Assembly (NCBI GenBank): GCA_013694845.1
Contig: JACDBQ010000358.1
Location: 1 to 13,486 of the forward strand
Length of the DNA: 13,486 bases
Direction: 5' to 3'
Origin: Acidobacteriota bacterium
GTDB lineage: Bacteria; Acidobacteriota; Vicinamibacteria; Vicinamibacterales; 2-12-FULL-66-21
In this document: piece by piece, positions 1 to 6,744 of the stretch
How positions within the stretch are numbered: the stretch's first letter is position 1
Layout: the number at the start of each line of letters is the position of its first letter
The notes under the pieces: generated by a model
Seen by the model: the letters and a program-made list of their open reading frames with translations, nothing else
Databases searched by the model: none
Told to the model about the DNA's origin: nothing
Position numbers and translations under genes: made by a program

Positions 1-1
1 C

Positions 2-49
2 GGCACCATCCGGGAACTGATCGCGCGGGAACCACTGTTCCAGCGGTGA
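2..49 (+). CDS. possible C-terminal tail of an upstream gene (partial)
   Basis: Reading from base 2, the + strand encodes GTIRELIAREPLFQR followed by TGA at 47-49. The composition is normal for a soluble protein end, and the frame runs off the left edge of the window. This is too short to assign a family. Another + frame stays open past this point, so the call rests only on a plausible peptide and stop. If real, the gene would converge on the receptor gene at 252-3179. Confidence 0.3.
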   Translation, partial: GTIRELIAREPLFQR

Positions 50-83
50 CGGTGAGCTATCGTAAGTTCGCGCTCCGAACCAA

Positions 84-110
84 GCACCGAGCCTCAGCAC
101 TCGGCACTCG
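84..110. repeat. short degenerate heptamer repeat
   Basis: GCACTCG occurs twice in perfect tandem (97-103 and 104-110), preceded by the variant GCACCGA at 84-90 and a 6-base spacer. It lies in the non-coding stretch 50-175, where I see no other gene or site. It resembles in style, not in sequence, the heptamer array at the right end of the window. Confidence 0.35.
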
Positions 111-175
111 TCCTGCTCGCGCGACGCTGGTTATCGGATCGCGTGAACGTTGCCCGACATCAACGGTACAAACGA

Positions 176-196
176 GGGCCGGCGTTGAGCCGGCCC
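176..196 (-). terminator. GC-rich hairpin, likely terminator of the TonB receptor gene
   Basis: GGGCCGGC (176-183), a 5-base loop GTTGA, then GCCGGCCC (189-196) form a perfect 8-bp stem. It starts 55 bases past the receptor stop codon at 252. Read on the minus strand, the stem is followed by TCGTTTG, a weak T-rich stretch, so termination may be imperfect. The symmetric stem could also stop transcripts arriving from the left. Confidence 0.6.
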
Positions 197-204
197 CCTG
201 TCTT

Positions 205-254
205 CCGTGTTAAACCGTGTTGAACCGTGGCCAAGAAGCCCAAACCGTGGCTTA
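205..254. repeat. 10-bp-period direct repeat downstream of the receptor gene
   Basis: Units CCGTGTTAAA (205-214), CCGTGTTGAA (215-224), CCGTGGCCAA (225-234), a degenerate unit (235-244) and CCGTGGCTTA (245-254) follow at exact 10-base spacing. The last unit overlaps the TAA stop of the receptor gene (252-254 on the minus strand). The function is unknown. The period is about one DNA helical turn. Confidence 0.5.
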
Positions 255-3179
255 GAACTGGAACCGCGCGGACAACTGCAAGCGGCGCGGATCGAAGAAC
301 AAGCGTGGCTGTCCGAAGGTCGCGCTGGTTTGGACTGGCTGAATGCTGTAGCCGGTCTGCTTGTCGAACACGTTGTAGACGTCGGCCAGGAGTTGCAGGC
401 TATACCGGCTCCCGAGACGGAGGTTCTGTGTGTAGTTCAGGTCCATCTGATAGTGCGGGTCGGACCGTTGCGAACCAGCCGGCTCCACGAACATGCCGCT
501 GTCGCTGGCTTCTCCGCCGATCGCGAGGTAAGGAGCGCGATTCCACGCCTCCCACGGCTGGCCTGACTGCGCGATCGCGAAAGCGCCGAGCGAACCGTTC
601 CACGTGAACTGGTAGAAGCCATATACCTTCAGCAGGTGCGGACGATCACCTCGCAGGCGTCCGTCTCGAAAGTTCCAGAGCTGCCGTCCCGGCCCGTCGG
701 CGATGAGCGACGACCCGATGAAGGTGTTCATGTCGTTCCCGATCGTTGTGTTGTCCTGGTCGAAGTTGCCCCAGTACTTGCTCAACGTATAGGAACCGCG
801 CACGAAGGCGCGTTCACCTCGCCACTCGGATTCAACCGTGGCTTCACGGTACTTGGTGTAGGCGCCATCGAGCTCGGCAATGACATACGATGACCCGCTC
901 ACCACGCCGTTCCCGATTTCCCGCCGCTGATCGTCCAGGTTGGGAATGAACAACCCGTTGGCGGCGATGTCGGACGGGGCGTCGGCGAAGAGGCGCGCGC
1001 CGTTGTTGACGTCTTCCCAGAAATTGCGTCCCTCACGGTAGCGGCCGTAGGCGCGCACCGACCACCGGGGGCTGACCTGGAAGGCGGCGCCGAGCAGGAA
1101 CTCGTCGGTCTGTCGCGGATCGATACCGTCGACGAACAGCTTCCCGGATGACGAGCGGACCGGCTGGAGCGCGAAGAGCCGTCCCTGGGCGTCAAAATCC
1201 GCATTGAGCGTCACCGCGAGGTTCCGATCCCATGAGGCAGCGCGCGGAAGCGAGTTGGCGGCCGGGTTGTACCGGGCATAGCTCCCGTAGATCGTGTCGC
1301 GGCCGTTGAAGGCCCACGTCGCCCCCACCCGCGGCTGCAGCATCTTCTTGAATGGCAGGTCGAGCATCTCGTACTTGTTGCCGAGCGCCAGCGTGTAGCC
1401 GGACAGTGGGGCCGAGCTGGAATTCCGCAGTCCCTGGCCGTAGAGCGTGTCGTTGCTGGCCAGCAGGCCGAGATTCACCGTCAGCTCGTTCCACCGGATG
1501 GTGTCGTTGAGTTCGATGTTCTGCGAGCGGTACTCCGAATGGATCTTCGGCACGGCCCCCACGCCCTGTTGCTGGAAGGCGGCGCGCACGAATACCGGAA
1601 CGCCGCCGGTGGATACCGTACCGCCCGGGATGGTGATGAGCCCCATCCCGTTCGAGCTGCGGACCAGGTCTTCTTCATCGAGGTACCATTGATACCCGGC
1701 GTGAAGTTCGTGGCGCACGGTGTTGCCGAACAGCACGTTGTAGCCGACCTTGGCCTCGGTGCGGAAGAAGTCGTTATCGTCGAACTGCTGCCCGTAGCCG
1801 ACGACACCGCCGCCCGTCCGCACGCCGGCGTCGTTCAGGTACCCGTAACGGTCGATGAATGGCTGGATGTAGGCGTTCTGGGCGACATTCCCGGCGAGTG
1901 GGGTCGGAAGGCTGAAGCGGCCGAGGGTATCGAGCGCATTGAGATCGATCTGCGTGCCGATGGCGGTGTTGATCGTGGCACTCGACACGAAGTCGGGCTG
2001 ACCGGTTGTCTGGAGCTCGAACCTCGTGTACTTCGCCGTGAAATGGCTGCGCGCGTTGACGACCCAGGATCCTTCGCCGATGGCGAGCTTCTGCCGCGAG
2101 GATGAGCCGCTGCCCGACGTACCCGACGCGAACTGGCTGAAGACGTCGCTCGTGTCCTCCCGCTTGGAATCACGGTAGCTGGCGTTCACGAGCACATTGC
2201 TCAGTGGTGTGAACGTGAGCTTGCCGAATCCTTCGTTGCGAGTGCTCTCGTAATTCGGAAGCTCTCCGTACGCGTTGGACTGGAGCTCCTGCGTGCGGGT
2301 CGGCCGGTAATAGGAACCAAAGAAGAAGAGCTTATCTGACAGCACCGGCCCGCCGATATTGCCCGTCGTCCAGGTGCGGGTCTGGTCAAATCGAGAGACG
2401 GTCCCGCTCGTGGTCTCCGACGTCAGGTCGGGCGTCTGAAACTGGAACTGGGCCATCCCACGGAACCGGTTTGTGCCGGACTTGCTGACGGAGTCAATGG
2501 TGAAGCCACCGGACCGATCGAAGTCGACCGCGCGGGCGCCACCGCGGACGCTGGTCACCTGCTCGATGTCGTGCGACGCCGGCTCGGCCGAAAGCGTGCC
2601 GAAGAGAGGCAGCGTCACGTTGACGCCGTCGAACTGGTAGACGTTGTCCTGGCCGCTGCCGCCGGCGCTCGGGCCACGAATCGTGTCCTGCGAGACCTGA
2701 ACCGCCGGAATGAGCCGGAGAAGGTCGCGGTACTCCTGTCCGATCGGCAGCGACCGGATCTGGTCGTTGCTGATCCCGCTCTTCAACGAGGCGGAGCCCG
2801 TGTCGACCAGCGTCGTCGTGGCCCGTACCTCGATCGTTTCCGTCACGCCGCCAACGCCAAGCGTCGCCTCCACCGTCGTCTCCGCTTGCAGCTGCACCTG
2901 CGCCTGTCGAGTCAATGTCTGCATCCCCGACAGCTCGAACTTCAAGGTGTAGTCACCGGGGGGCAGCGCCGGCAACCTGTAGTCGCCATTCTCTCCGGTG
3001 ACCGTCGTCCGGGGAGTGGGCAGCACGTTCGAACTGGCCTCGACCGTGACACCCGGCAGCACCGCGCCGCCGCTGTCAACCACCTTGCCGACGATCGTGC
3101 CCGTCTGCTGGGCGGATGCGGGCACTATGAAGACCGCCAGGATCAGCGCCAGCGCTGACAGAATACGTACACGCTTCAT
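252..3179 (-). CDS. TonB-dependent outer-membrane receptor, Oar-like, with carboxypeptidase-regulatory domain
   Basis: The product is 975 residues and is probably an outer-membrane beta-barrel transporter driven by TonB-ExbBD. A signal peptide (MKRVRI, hydrophobic core, cleavage after A21-S22-A23) is followed by a carboxypeptidase-regulatory-like beta-sandwich at about 26-108 (GTIVGKVVDSGGAVLPGV, NGDYRLPALPPGDYTL). A TETIEV strand at about 113-118 precedes the plug domain (about 130-236), which ends in the conserved SVSKSGTNRFRG stretch. The barrel fills the rest and ends in Phe (LSARFQF), as expected for outer-membrane insertion. The start is ATG at 3179 because GGAGGT lies 7 bases upstream; an in-frame TTG at 3194 would overlap that site. 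No SusD-like partner is present. The divergent neighbour is a secreted M14 peptidase, so peptides are a reasonable but unproven substrate. No frameshift is seen. Confidence 0.93.
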   Translation of the reverse strand: MKRVRILSALALILAVFIVPASAQQTGTIVGKVVDSGGAVLPGVTVEASSNVLPTPRTTVTGENGDYRLPALPPGDYTLKFELSGMQTLTRQAQVQLQAETTVEATLGVGGVTETIEVRATTTLVDTGSASLKSGISNDQIRSLPIGQEYRDLLRLIPAVQVSQDTIRGPSAGGSGQDNVYQFDGVNVTLPLFGTLSAEPASHDIEQVTSVRGGARAVDFDRSGGFTIDSVSKSGTNRFRGMAQFQFQTPDLTSETTSGTVSRFDQTRTWTTGNIGGPVLSDKLFFFGSYYRPTRTQELQSNAYGELPNYESTRNEGFGKLTFTPLSNVLVNASYRDSKREDTSDVFSQFASGTSGSGSSSRQKLAIGEGSWVVNARSHFTAKYTRFELQTTGQPDFVSSATINTAIGTQIDLNALDTLGRFSLPTPLAGNVAQNAYIQPFIDRYGYLNDAGVRTGGGVVGYGQQFDDNDFFRTEAKVGYNVLFGNTVRHELHAGYQWYLDEEDLVRSSNGMGLITIPGGTVSTGGVPVFVRAAFQQQGVGAVPKIHSEYRSQNIELNDTIRWNELTVNLGLLASNDTLYGQGLRNSSSAPLSGYTLALGNKYEMLDLPFKKMLQPRVGATWAFNGRDTIYGSYARYNPAANSLPRAASWDRNLAVTLNADFDAQGRLFALQPVRSSSGKLFVDGIDPRQTDEFLLGAAFQVSPRWSVRAYGRYREGRNFWEDVNNGARLFADAPSDIAANGLFIPNLDDQRREIGNGVVSGSSYVIAELDGAYTKYREATVESEWRGERAFVRGSYTLSKYWGNFDQDNTTIGNDMNTFIGSSLIADGPGRQLWNFRDGRLRGDRPHLLKVYGFYQFTWNGSLGAFAIAQSGQPWEAWNRAPYLAIGGEASDSGMFVEPAGSQRSDPHYQMDLNYTQNLRLGSRYSLQLLADVYNVFDKQTGYSIQPVQTSATFGQPRLFFDPRRLQLSARFQF

Positions 3180-3186
3180 TACGGCT

Positions 3187-3192
3187 ACCTCC
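3187..3192 (-). promoter_or_regulatory. ribosome binding site of the TonB receptor gene
   Basis: On the minus strand this reads GGAGGT, 7 bases before ATG at 3179. It is a near-perfect Shine-Dalgarno match and fixes the start codon at 3179 rather than the upstream TTG. Confidence 0.8.
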
Positions 3193-3213
3193 AAGACTTT
3201 GAGCAGAGAGGGA

Positions 3214-3242
3214 ATTATATACCGCTGGACAGCGCCGGTCCC
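3214..3242 (-). promoter_or_regulatory. sigma-70-type promoter of the TonB receptor gene
   Basis: The minus strand carries a perfect TATAAT (3219 down to 3214). Seventeen bases upstream is GGGACC (3242 down to 3237), which matches TTGACA at three of six positions. The predicted transcript would start near 3207, giving a leader of about 28 bases that contains the strong ribosome binding site. Confidence 0.6.
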
Positions 3243-3301
3243 TCCGCACCAGGGTCAGGAAGCAGGAGAACAGCTGAAAGTCCGGACGTTACCGGGCGCT
3301 G

Positions 3302-3307
3302 TATGAT
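3302..3307 (+). promoter_or_regulatory. possible -10 box for the M14 peptidase gene
   Basis: TATGAT matches TATAAT at five of six positions and lies 25 bases before the GTG start. No convincing -35 element lies 16-18 bases upstream. If real, the promoter would be weak or need an activator, with a very short leader. Confidence 0.3.
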
Positions 3308-3320
3308 TTTCGACACCTGA

Positions 3321-3326
3321 AGGGAG
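3321..3326 (+). promoter_or_regulatory. ribosome binding site of the M14 peptidase gene
   Basis: AGGGAG lies 6 bases before the GTG at 3333-3335, supporting that non-ATG start. The start also gives a proper signal peptide. Confidence 0.65.
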
Positions 3327-3332
3327 ACCCGC

Positions 3333-4925
3333 GTGAAACAGTTTCTGACCGCGGCGATGTTTTTCGTGTGTGCAGGGACCGCGTCTGCCCAGACGCCCGG
3401 TTCGCTCGACGCACTGAAGACCAAACCGGAACAGACCAACTTCGAAGAAACGAGCCGCTACCAGGAAGTCGTCGACTTCATGAACGCGGTGACGAAGGCG
3501 GCCCCGAAGAAGGTGTTCATCACGACGTTCGGTGAAACGAACGAGAAGCGCGCACTGCCGCTGGCCGTGGTCGGTGCGCCGGCCGCAACCCCAGCGGCGG
3601 TTCGTGGGACGGGCAAGCTCCGCGTCTACATCCAGGGGAATATCCACGGCGGCGAGGTCGAAGGAAAGGAATCGGCGCAGATCCTGCTTCGGGAGCTGGC
3701 GCAGGGCAAGCACGAGGACTGGCTGAAGACAATGGTCTTCCTCATCGCGCCGATCTATAACGCTGACGGCAACGAACGGTTCGCCCTGAACAACCGCGGA
3801 CGGCAGCACGGGCCGATGGGCGGTCAGGGGCAGCGGCCCAACGCCCAGGGCCTCGATCTCAATCGCGATCACATGAAGCTCGACTCGCCGGAAGCCAGGG
3901 CCGTCGTCAAGCTGATGAACGACTACGACCCGCACGTGTCGATGGATCTCCACACCACCAACGGCACCCGGCACGCATATTTCCTCACCTACGCGCCGCC
4001 GTTGAACCCGGCGACCGATCCCGCGATCATCGACCTTCTCCGGCGCGAGTGGTTTCCGTGGGTGACCAAGACCATCCGAGACAAATACAACTGGGACTAC
4101 TACTACTACGGCAACATCGAGGGTGGCGGCCGCCGCGGCGGACCGCCTGCCGAACGCGCGTGGAAGTCGTTCGACAGCCGCCCGCGGTTCAACAACAACT
4201 ACATCGGGCTCCGGAACAGGATTGCCGTCCTCAGCGAGGCATTCGCCTACGCATCCTTCAAAGACCGGATCGTTGCCACCTCGCGCTTTGTCGAGGAAAA
4301 CCTCAACTTCGTCAACGCGAACGCTCCTCGCATCCGGAAGATCGTGACCGACGCCGATGCCAGGCCACTGGTCGGCACCCGGTTAGGCCTGCGCTCGCAG
4401 CTCGCGAAAGGGGAGACGGTCGAGATCCTGATGGGTGAGGTGGCAGAGGAGAAGCACTCGACGGACGGTCACGTGATGGAGCTGCGCAAAGACGCCAGGA
4501 AGCCGGCGCGGATGGCGGAGTGGGGCACCTTCGAGGCGACCGAAACAGAACGCGTCCCGGCGAGGTACTACATCCCTGCACATCTCACGGCCGCGATCGA
4601 GAAGGTCCGCGCGCACGGCGTCCACACGACGACGCTGACCAAAGCCCTGAAGACCGCTGTCGAGGAGTTCCAGATTTCGGCGAGCCGCACCGAGGAACGC
4701 GAATTCCAGGGCCACAAGGAACGCACCCTCGAGGGCGTGTGGACAGCCGGCGAACGCGAACTGCCGGCGGGCACCATTCAGGTGGATCTGAAACAACCGC
4801 TCGGGCGCCTGGCGTTCTACCTTGTCGAGCCGCGCTCGGATGATGGGCTGGTGGACTGGAATTTCCTGGACGACAGCCTGGTCGAGGGGACGAAAGTGTT
4901 CCCGATCGTGCGGTCGAAAAACTGA
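3333..4925 (+). CDS. secreted M14-family zinc carboxypeptidase
   Basis: The product is 530 residues and is predicted to hydrolyse peptides in the periplasm or outside the cell using one zinc ion. A signal peptide (MKQFLTAAMFFVCAGTASA, cleavage before Q20) leads into the M14 catalytic domain at about 40-325. The zinc ligands are H105 and E108 in NIHGGEVEGKE and H207 in SMDLHTTNG. N177-R178 in GLDLNRDH match the carboxylate-binding Asn-Arg pair, and E302 in LSEAFAY matches the general base. Residues from about 330 on are beta-rich and of unclear role. The start is GTG, supported by AGGGAG 6 bases upstream. A glycine/arginine-rich loop (about 264-271) and a DYYYY run sit within the domain. It is divergent from the TonB receptor, and its 3' end faces the kinase gene with only 28 bases between stops. 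The exact substrate (dipeptides, muropeptides or protein C-termini) cannot be told. Confidence 0.9.
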   Translation: MKQFLTAAMFFVCAGTASAQTPGSLDALKTKPEQTNFEETSRYQEVVDFMNAVTKAAPKKVFITTFGETNEKRALPLAVVGAPAATPAAVRGTGKLRVYIQGNIHGGEVEGKESAQILLRELAQGKHEDWLKTMVFLIAPIYNADGNERFALNNRGRQHGPMGGQGQRPNAQGLDLNRDHMKLDSPEARAVVKLMNDYDPHVSMDLHTTNGTRHAYFLTYAPPLNPATDPAIIDLLRREWFPWVTKTIRDKYNWDYYYYGNIEGGGRRGGPPAERAWKSFDSRPRFNNNYIGLRNRIAVLSEAFAYASFKDRIVATSRFVEENLNFVNANAPRIRKIVTDADARPLVGTRLGLRSQLAKGETVEILMGEVAEEKHSTDGHVMELRKDARKPARMAEWGTFEATETERVPARYYIPAHLTAAIEKVRAHGVHTTTLTKALKTAVEEFQISASRTEEREFQGHKERTLEGVWTAGERELPAGTIQVDLKQPLGRLAFYLVEPRSDDGLVDWNFLDDSLVEGTKVFPIVRSKN

Positions 4926-4953
4926 GCCGGTTGTTCCCGGCAGGTTCGAGCCG

Positions 4954-6726
4954 TCATCGCCGCCGGTCGCCCAGCGCGGCGCTGAACTCGCGCACGTTCG
5001 GGAAGCGATCCGCCGGAGCCGGACGCAGAGCGCGCAGTATTGCCGCCGCGACAACATCCGGGAGAGCATCAGCCAGCGTGCGTGGATCGGCGGGGACTCC
5101 AGCCAGCATCCTGCCGAGCAATTCGGGCATCGAGTGGCCATCGTACGGGAGCTTGCCCGTGCTCATCTCGTAGGCGAGGACCCCGATGGTGAAAATGTCG
5201 GACCGGGGGTCGATGCCGCCGCCGGTCAACAGCTCCGGCGCGATGTAGCGAAGCTCGACGTCCTCGATCGACATGCCCCGCAGCGTGCGATCGTGCAGCG
5301 TCGCCAGCAGATCCTGCGAGCTCCAGATCCCGGCAGTCGAGATCATGAGCCGGTCATCTTCTGGTACATTTTCCGAATCATCGGGCACCTCCGCCAAGCG
5401 GATGCGCATGATCTCGGGGCTCATCCCGCAGATCAGCGCCTTTCGACGATGAAGCTGCCGAACGGCCTCGAATAACTGCAACAGCAGAGGCCGGAGTCGC
5501 GGCCAGGCAATGGCTCCCTCGTCCTTGAGCACGGATCGGACGCTCGGCCCATCGATCAGATCGGTCACCAGATAGACGAGGCCCGGCTCCTCCCCGTAAT
5601 CGCGGACCTGGATGATCGATTCGTGGCCGATCTGCAGCGCTTTCGCTTCGCGCAGGAAACGTTCGCGTGCGGCCGCCCAGTTGGGGTGAGCCGCGGACTC
5701 GAGGATCCGGATCGCCACCGGGTGCCCGAGCGCGCGATGTAGGCCGCGATAGACGTCGCTCCCCAGCCGGCCGGGACCGAGCCGCTCCCCCATGTCGTAG
5801 GTACTCGTCAGCATGGGAGCCACGATGGCAACCGAGAAGGATGTGCGGGTGGCCTGCGCATCCGACTCGCCGCACAAAGCGGTGCCGAAGGCCGACGCCG
5901 AAGGCCAGCGATCGGCCGGGTCCCTGGCGAGTCCTTTCGCCACGGCAGCATCGATCCACTCGGGCAGATCCGGCCGAAGCATCTTGACTCGGGGCACCTC
6001 GCTACTCATTTGCGCCGTGACGATCTCCATCACGTCGGCCCCCACGAAAGGCATCCGTCCGGTAAGCATCTCGAATACCACGGCGGCGAGCGCATAGACA
6101 TCGGTGCGTGCGTCCACCTCGCGTCCGCTGATCTGTTCGGGTGAGGCATACGCCACGGTGCCGACGAACTGGTGGGTACCCGTCAGACGCGTTTCGGTCG
6201 CGGCTGCTTCACGCAGGTTGGCGATGCCGAAATCCACCAGCTTATAGACCCGTTGCCCGGCTTCGTAGTCGTGGGCGACGATATTCGCGGGCTTGATATC
6301 GCGGTGCACGACGCCGTGCGCGTGCGCGAGCTGCAGCGCGGCACAGATGCTCGGGACGATCCGCCGGACATCGGCCGGCTCCAGTCGGCCGCGGACGTCG
6401 ATCTCCTCACGCAGGCTCGGCCCGCTCAGCAGCTCCATCACCAAATACGGATCGCCTTGCTCGGGCATGTCGAAGTCGAGAATCGACACGATGGACGGAT
6501 GCCGCAGGCTGGCAGCGACGCGGCTTTCTCGAAGAAAGCGTTCGCGCGACGCGAACGTCGGCGCGTCCTGCAGCACGACCTTGATCGCCACCTCGTCGCC
6601 GAGGAGCGTGCGGCGCGCGCGGTAGACCGCGCCCATCCCCCCCTCAGCGAGCGGGGCGATGACCTCGTAACGACTGTCGATGACGTCGCCAGGGGCAAGC
6701 ACGGGACGATTAAACCATGTCGGCAC
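4954..6726 (-). CDS. Ser/Thr protein kinase fused to a C-terminal pseudokinase domain
   Basis: The product is 590 residues. Domain 1 (about 20-285) is a complete Hanks-type kinase: glycine loop AEGGMGAVY (27-35), ATP-binding K49, helix-C E67, catalytic loop HRDIKPAN (141-148), DFG (165-167) and SPE (195-197), with Thr-rich candidate autophosphorylation sites at 178-190. Domain 2 (about 310-588) keeps the kinase outline, with VAIRI (R340 in place of Lys), FLREAK, RYIAPEL and SDIFTIGVLAYEM. However, HRDIKPAN is replaced by ICGMSPEI (432-439) and DFG by TAG (464-466), so it should be inactive. No membrane segment or PASTA repeat is seen, so the protein is probably cytoplasmic. It starts 18 bases after the penicillin-binding protein stop, indicating co-transcription and suggesting an envelope-related target. 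The GTG start at 6726 lacks a clear ribosome binding site; GTG at 6702 is an alternative. Confidence 0.92.
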   Translation of the reverse strand: MPTWFNRPVLAPGDVIDSRYEVIAPLAEGGMGAVYRARRTLLGDEVAIKVVLQDAPTFASRERFLRESRVAASLRHPSIVSILDFDMPEQGDPYLVMELLSGPSLREEIDVRGRLEPADVRRIVPSICAALQLAHAHGVVHRDIKPANIVAHDYEAGQRVYKLVDFGIANLREAAATETRLTGTHQFVGTVAYASPEQISGREVDARTDVYALAAVVFEMLTGRMPFVGADVMEIVTAQMSSEVPRVKMLRPDLPEWIDAAVAKGLARDPADRWPSASAFGTALCGESDAQATRTSFSVAIVAPMLTSTYDMGERLGPGRLGSDVYRGLHRALGHPVAIRILESAAHPNWAAARERFLREAKALQIGHESIIQVRDYGEEPGLVYLVTDLIDGPSVRSVLKDEGAIAWPRLRPLLLQLFEAVRQLHRRKALICGMSPEIMRIRLAEVPDDSENVPEDDRLMISTAGIWSSQDLLATLHDRTLRGMSIEDVELRYIAPELLTGGGIDPRSDIFTIGVLAYEMSTGKLPYDGHSMPELLGRMLAGVPADPRTLADALPDVVAAAILRALRPAPADRFPNVREFSAALGDRRR

Positions 6727-6744
6727 CCGGGGGGCGGGGTGCGG

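Noticed and set aside
3180..3194. TTG at 3194 as start of the TonB receptor
   Set aside because: It would place the GGAGGT ribosome binding site inside the coding region and add five residues ahead of a normal signal peptide. ATG 3179 is better supported.
4926..4953. Small hairpins (GCCGG with CCGGC, or CGGC with GCCG) between the convergent M14 and kinase stops
   Set aside because: The stems are only 4-5 bp with no T-tract on either strand, so they are too weak to call a terminator.
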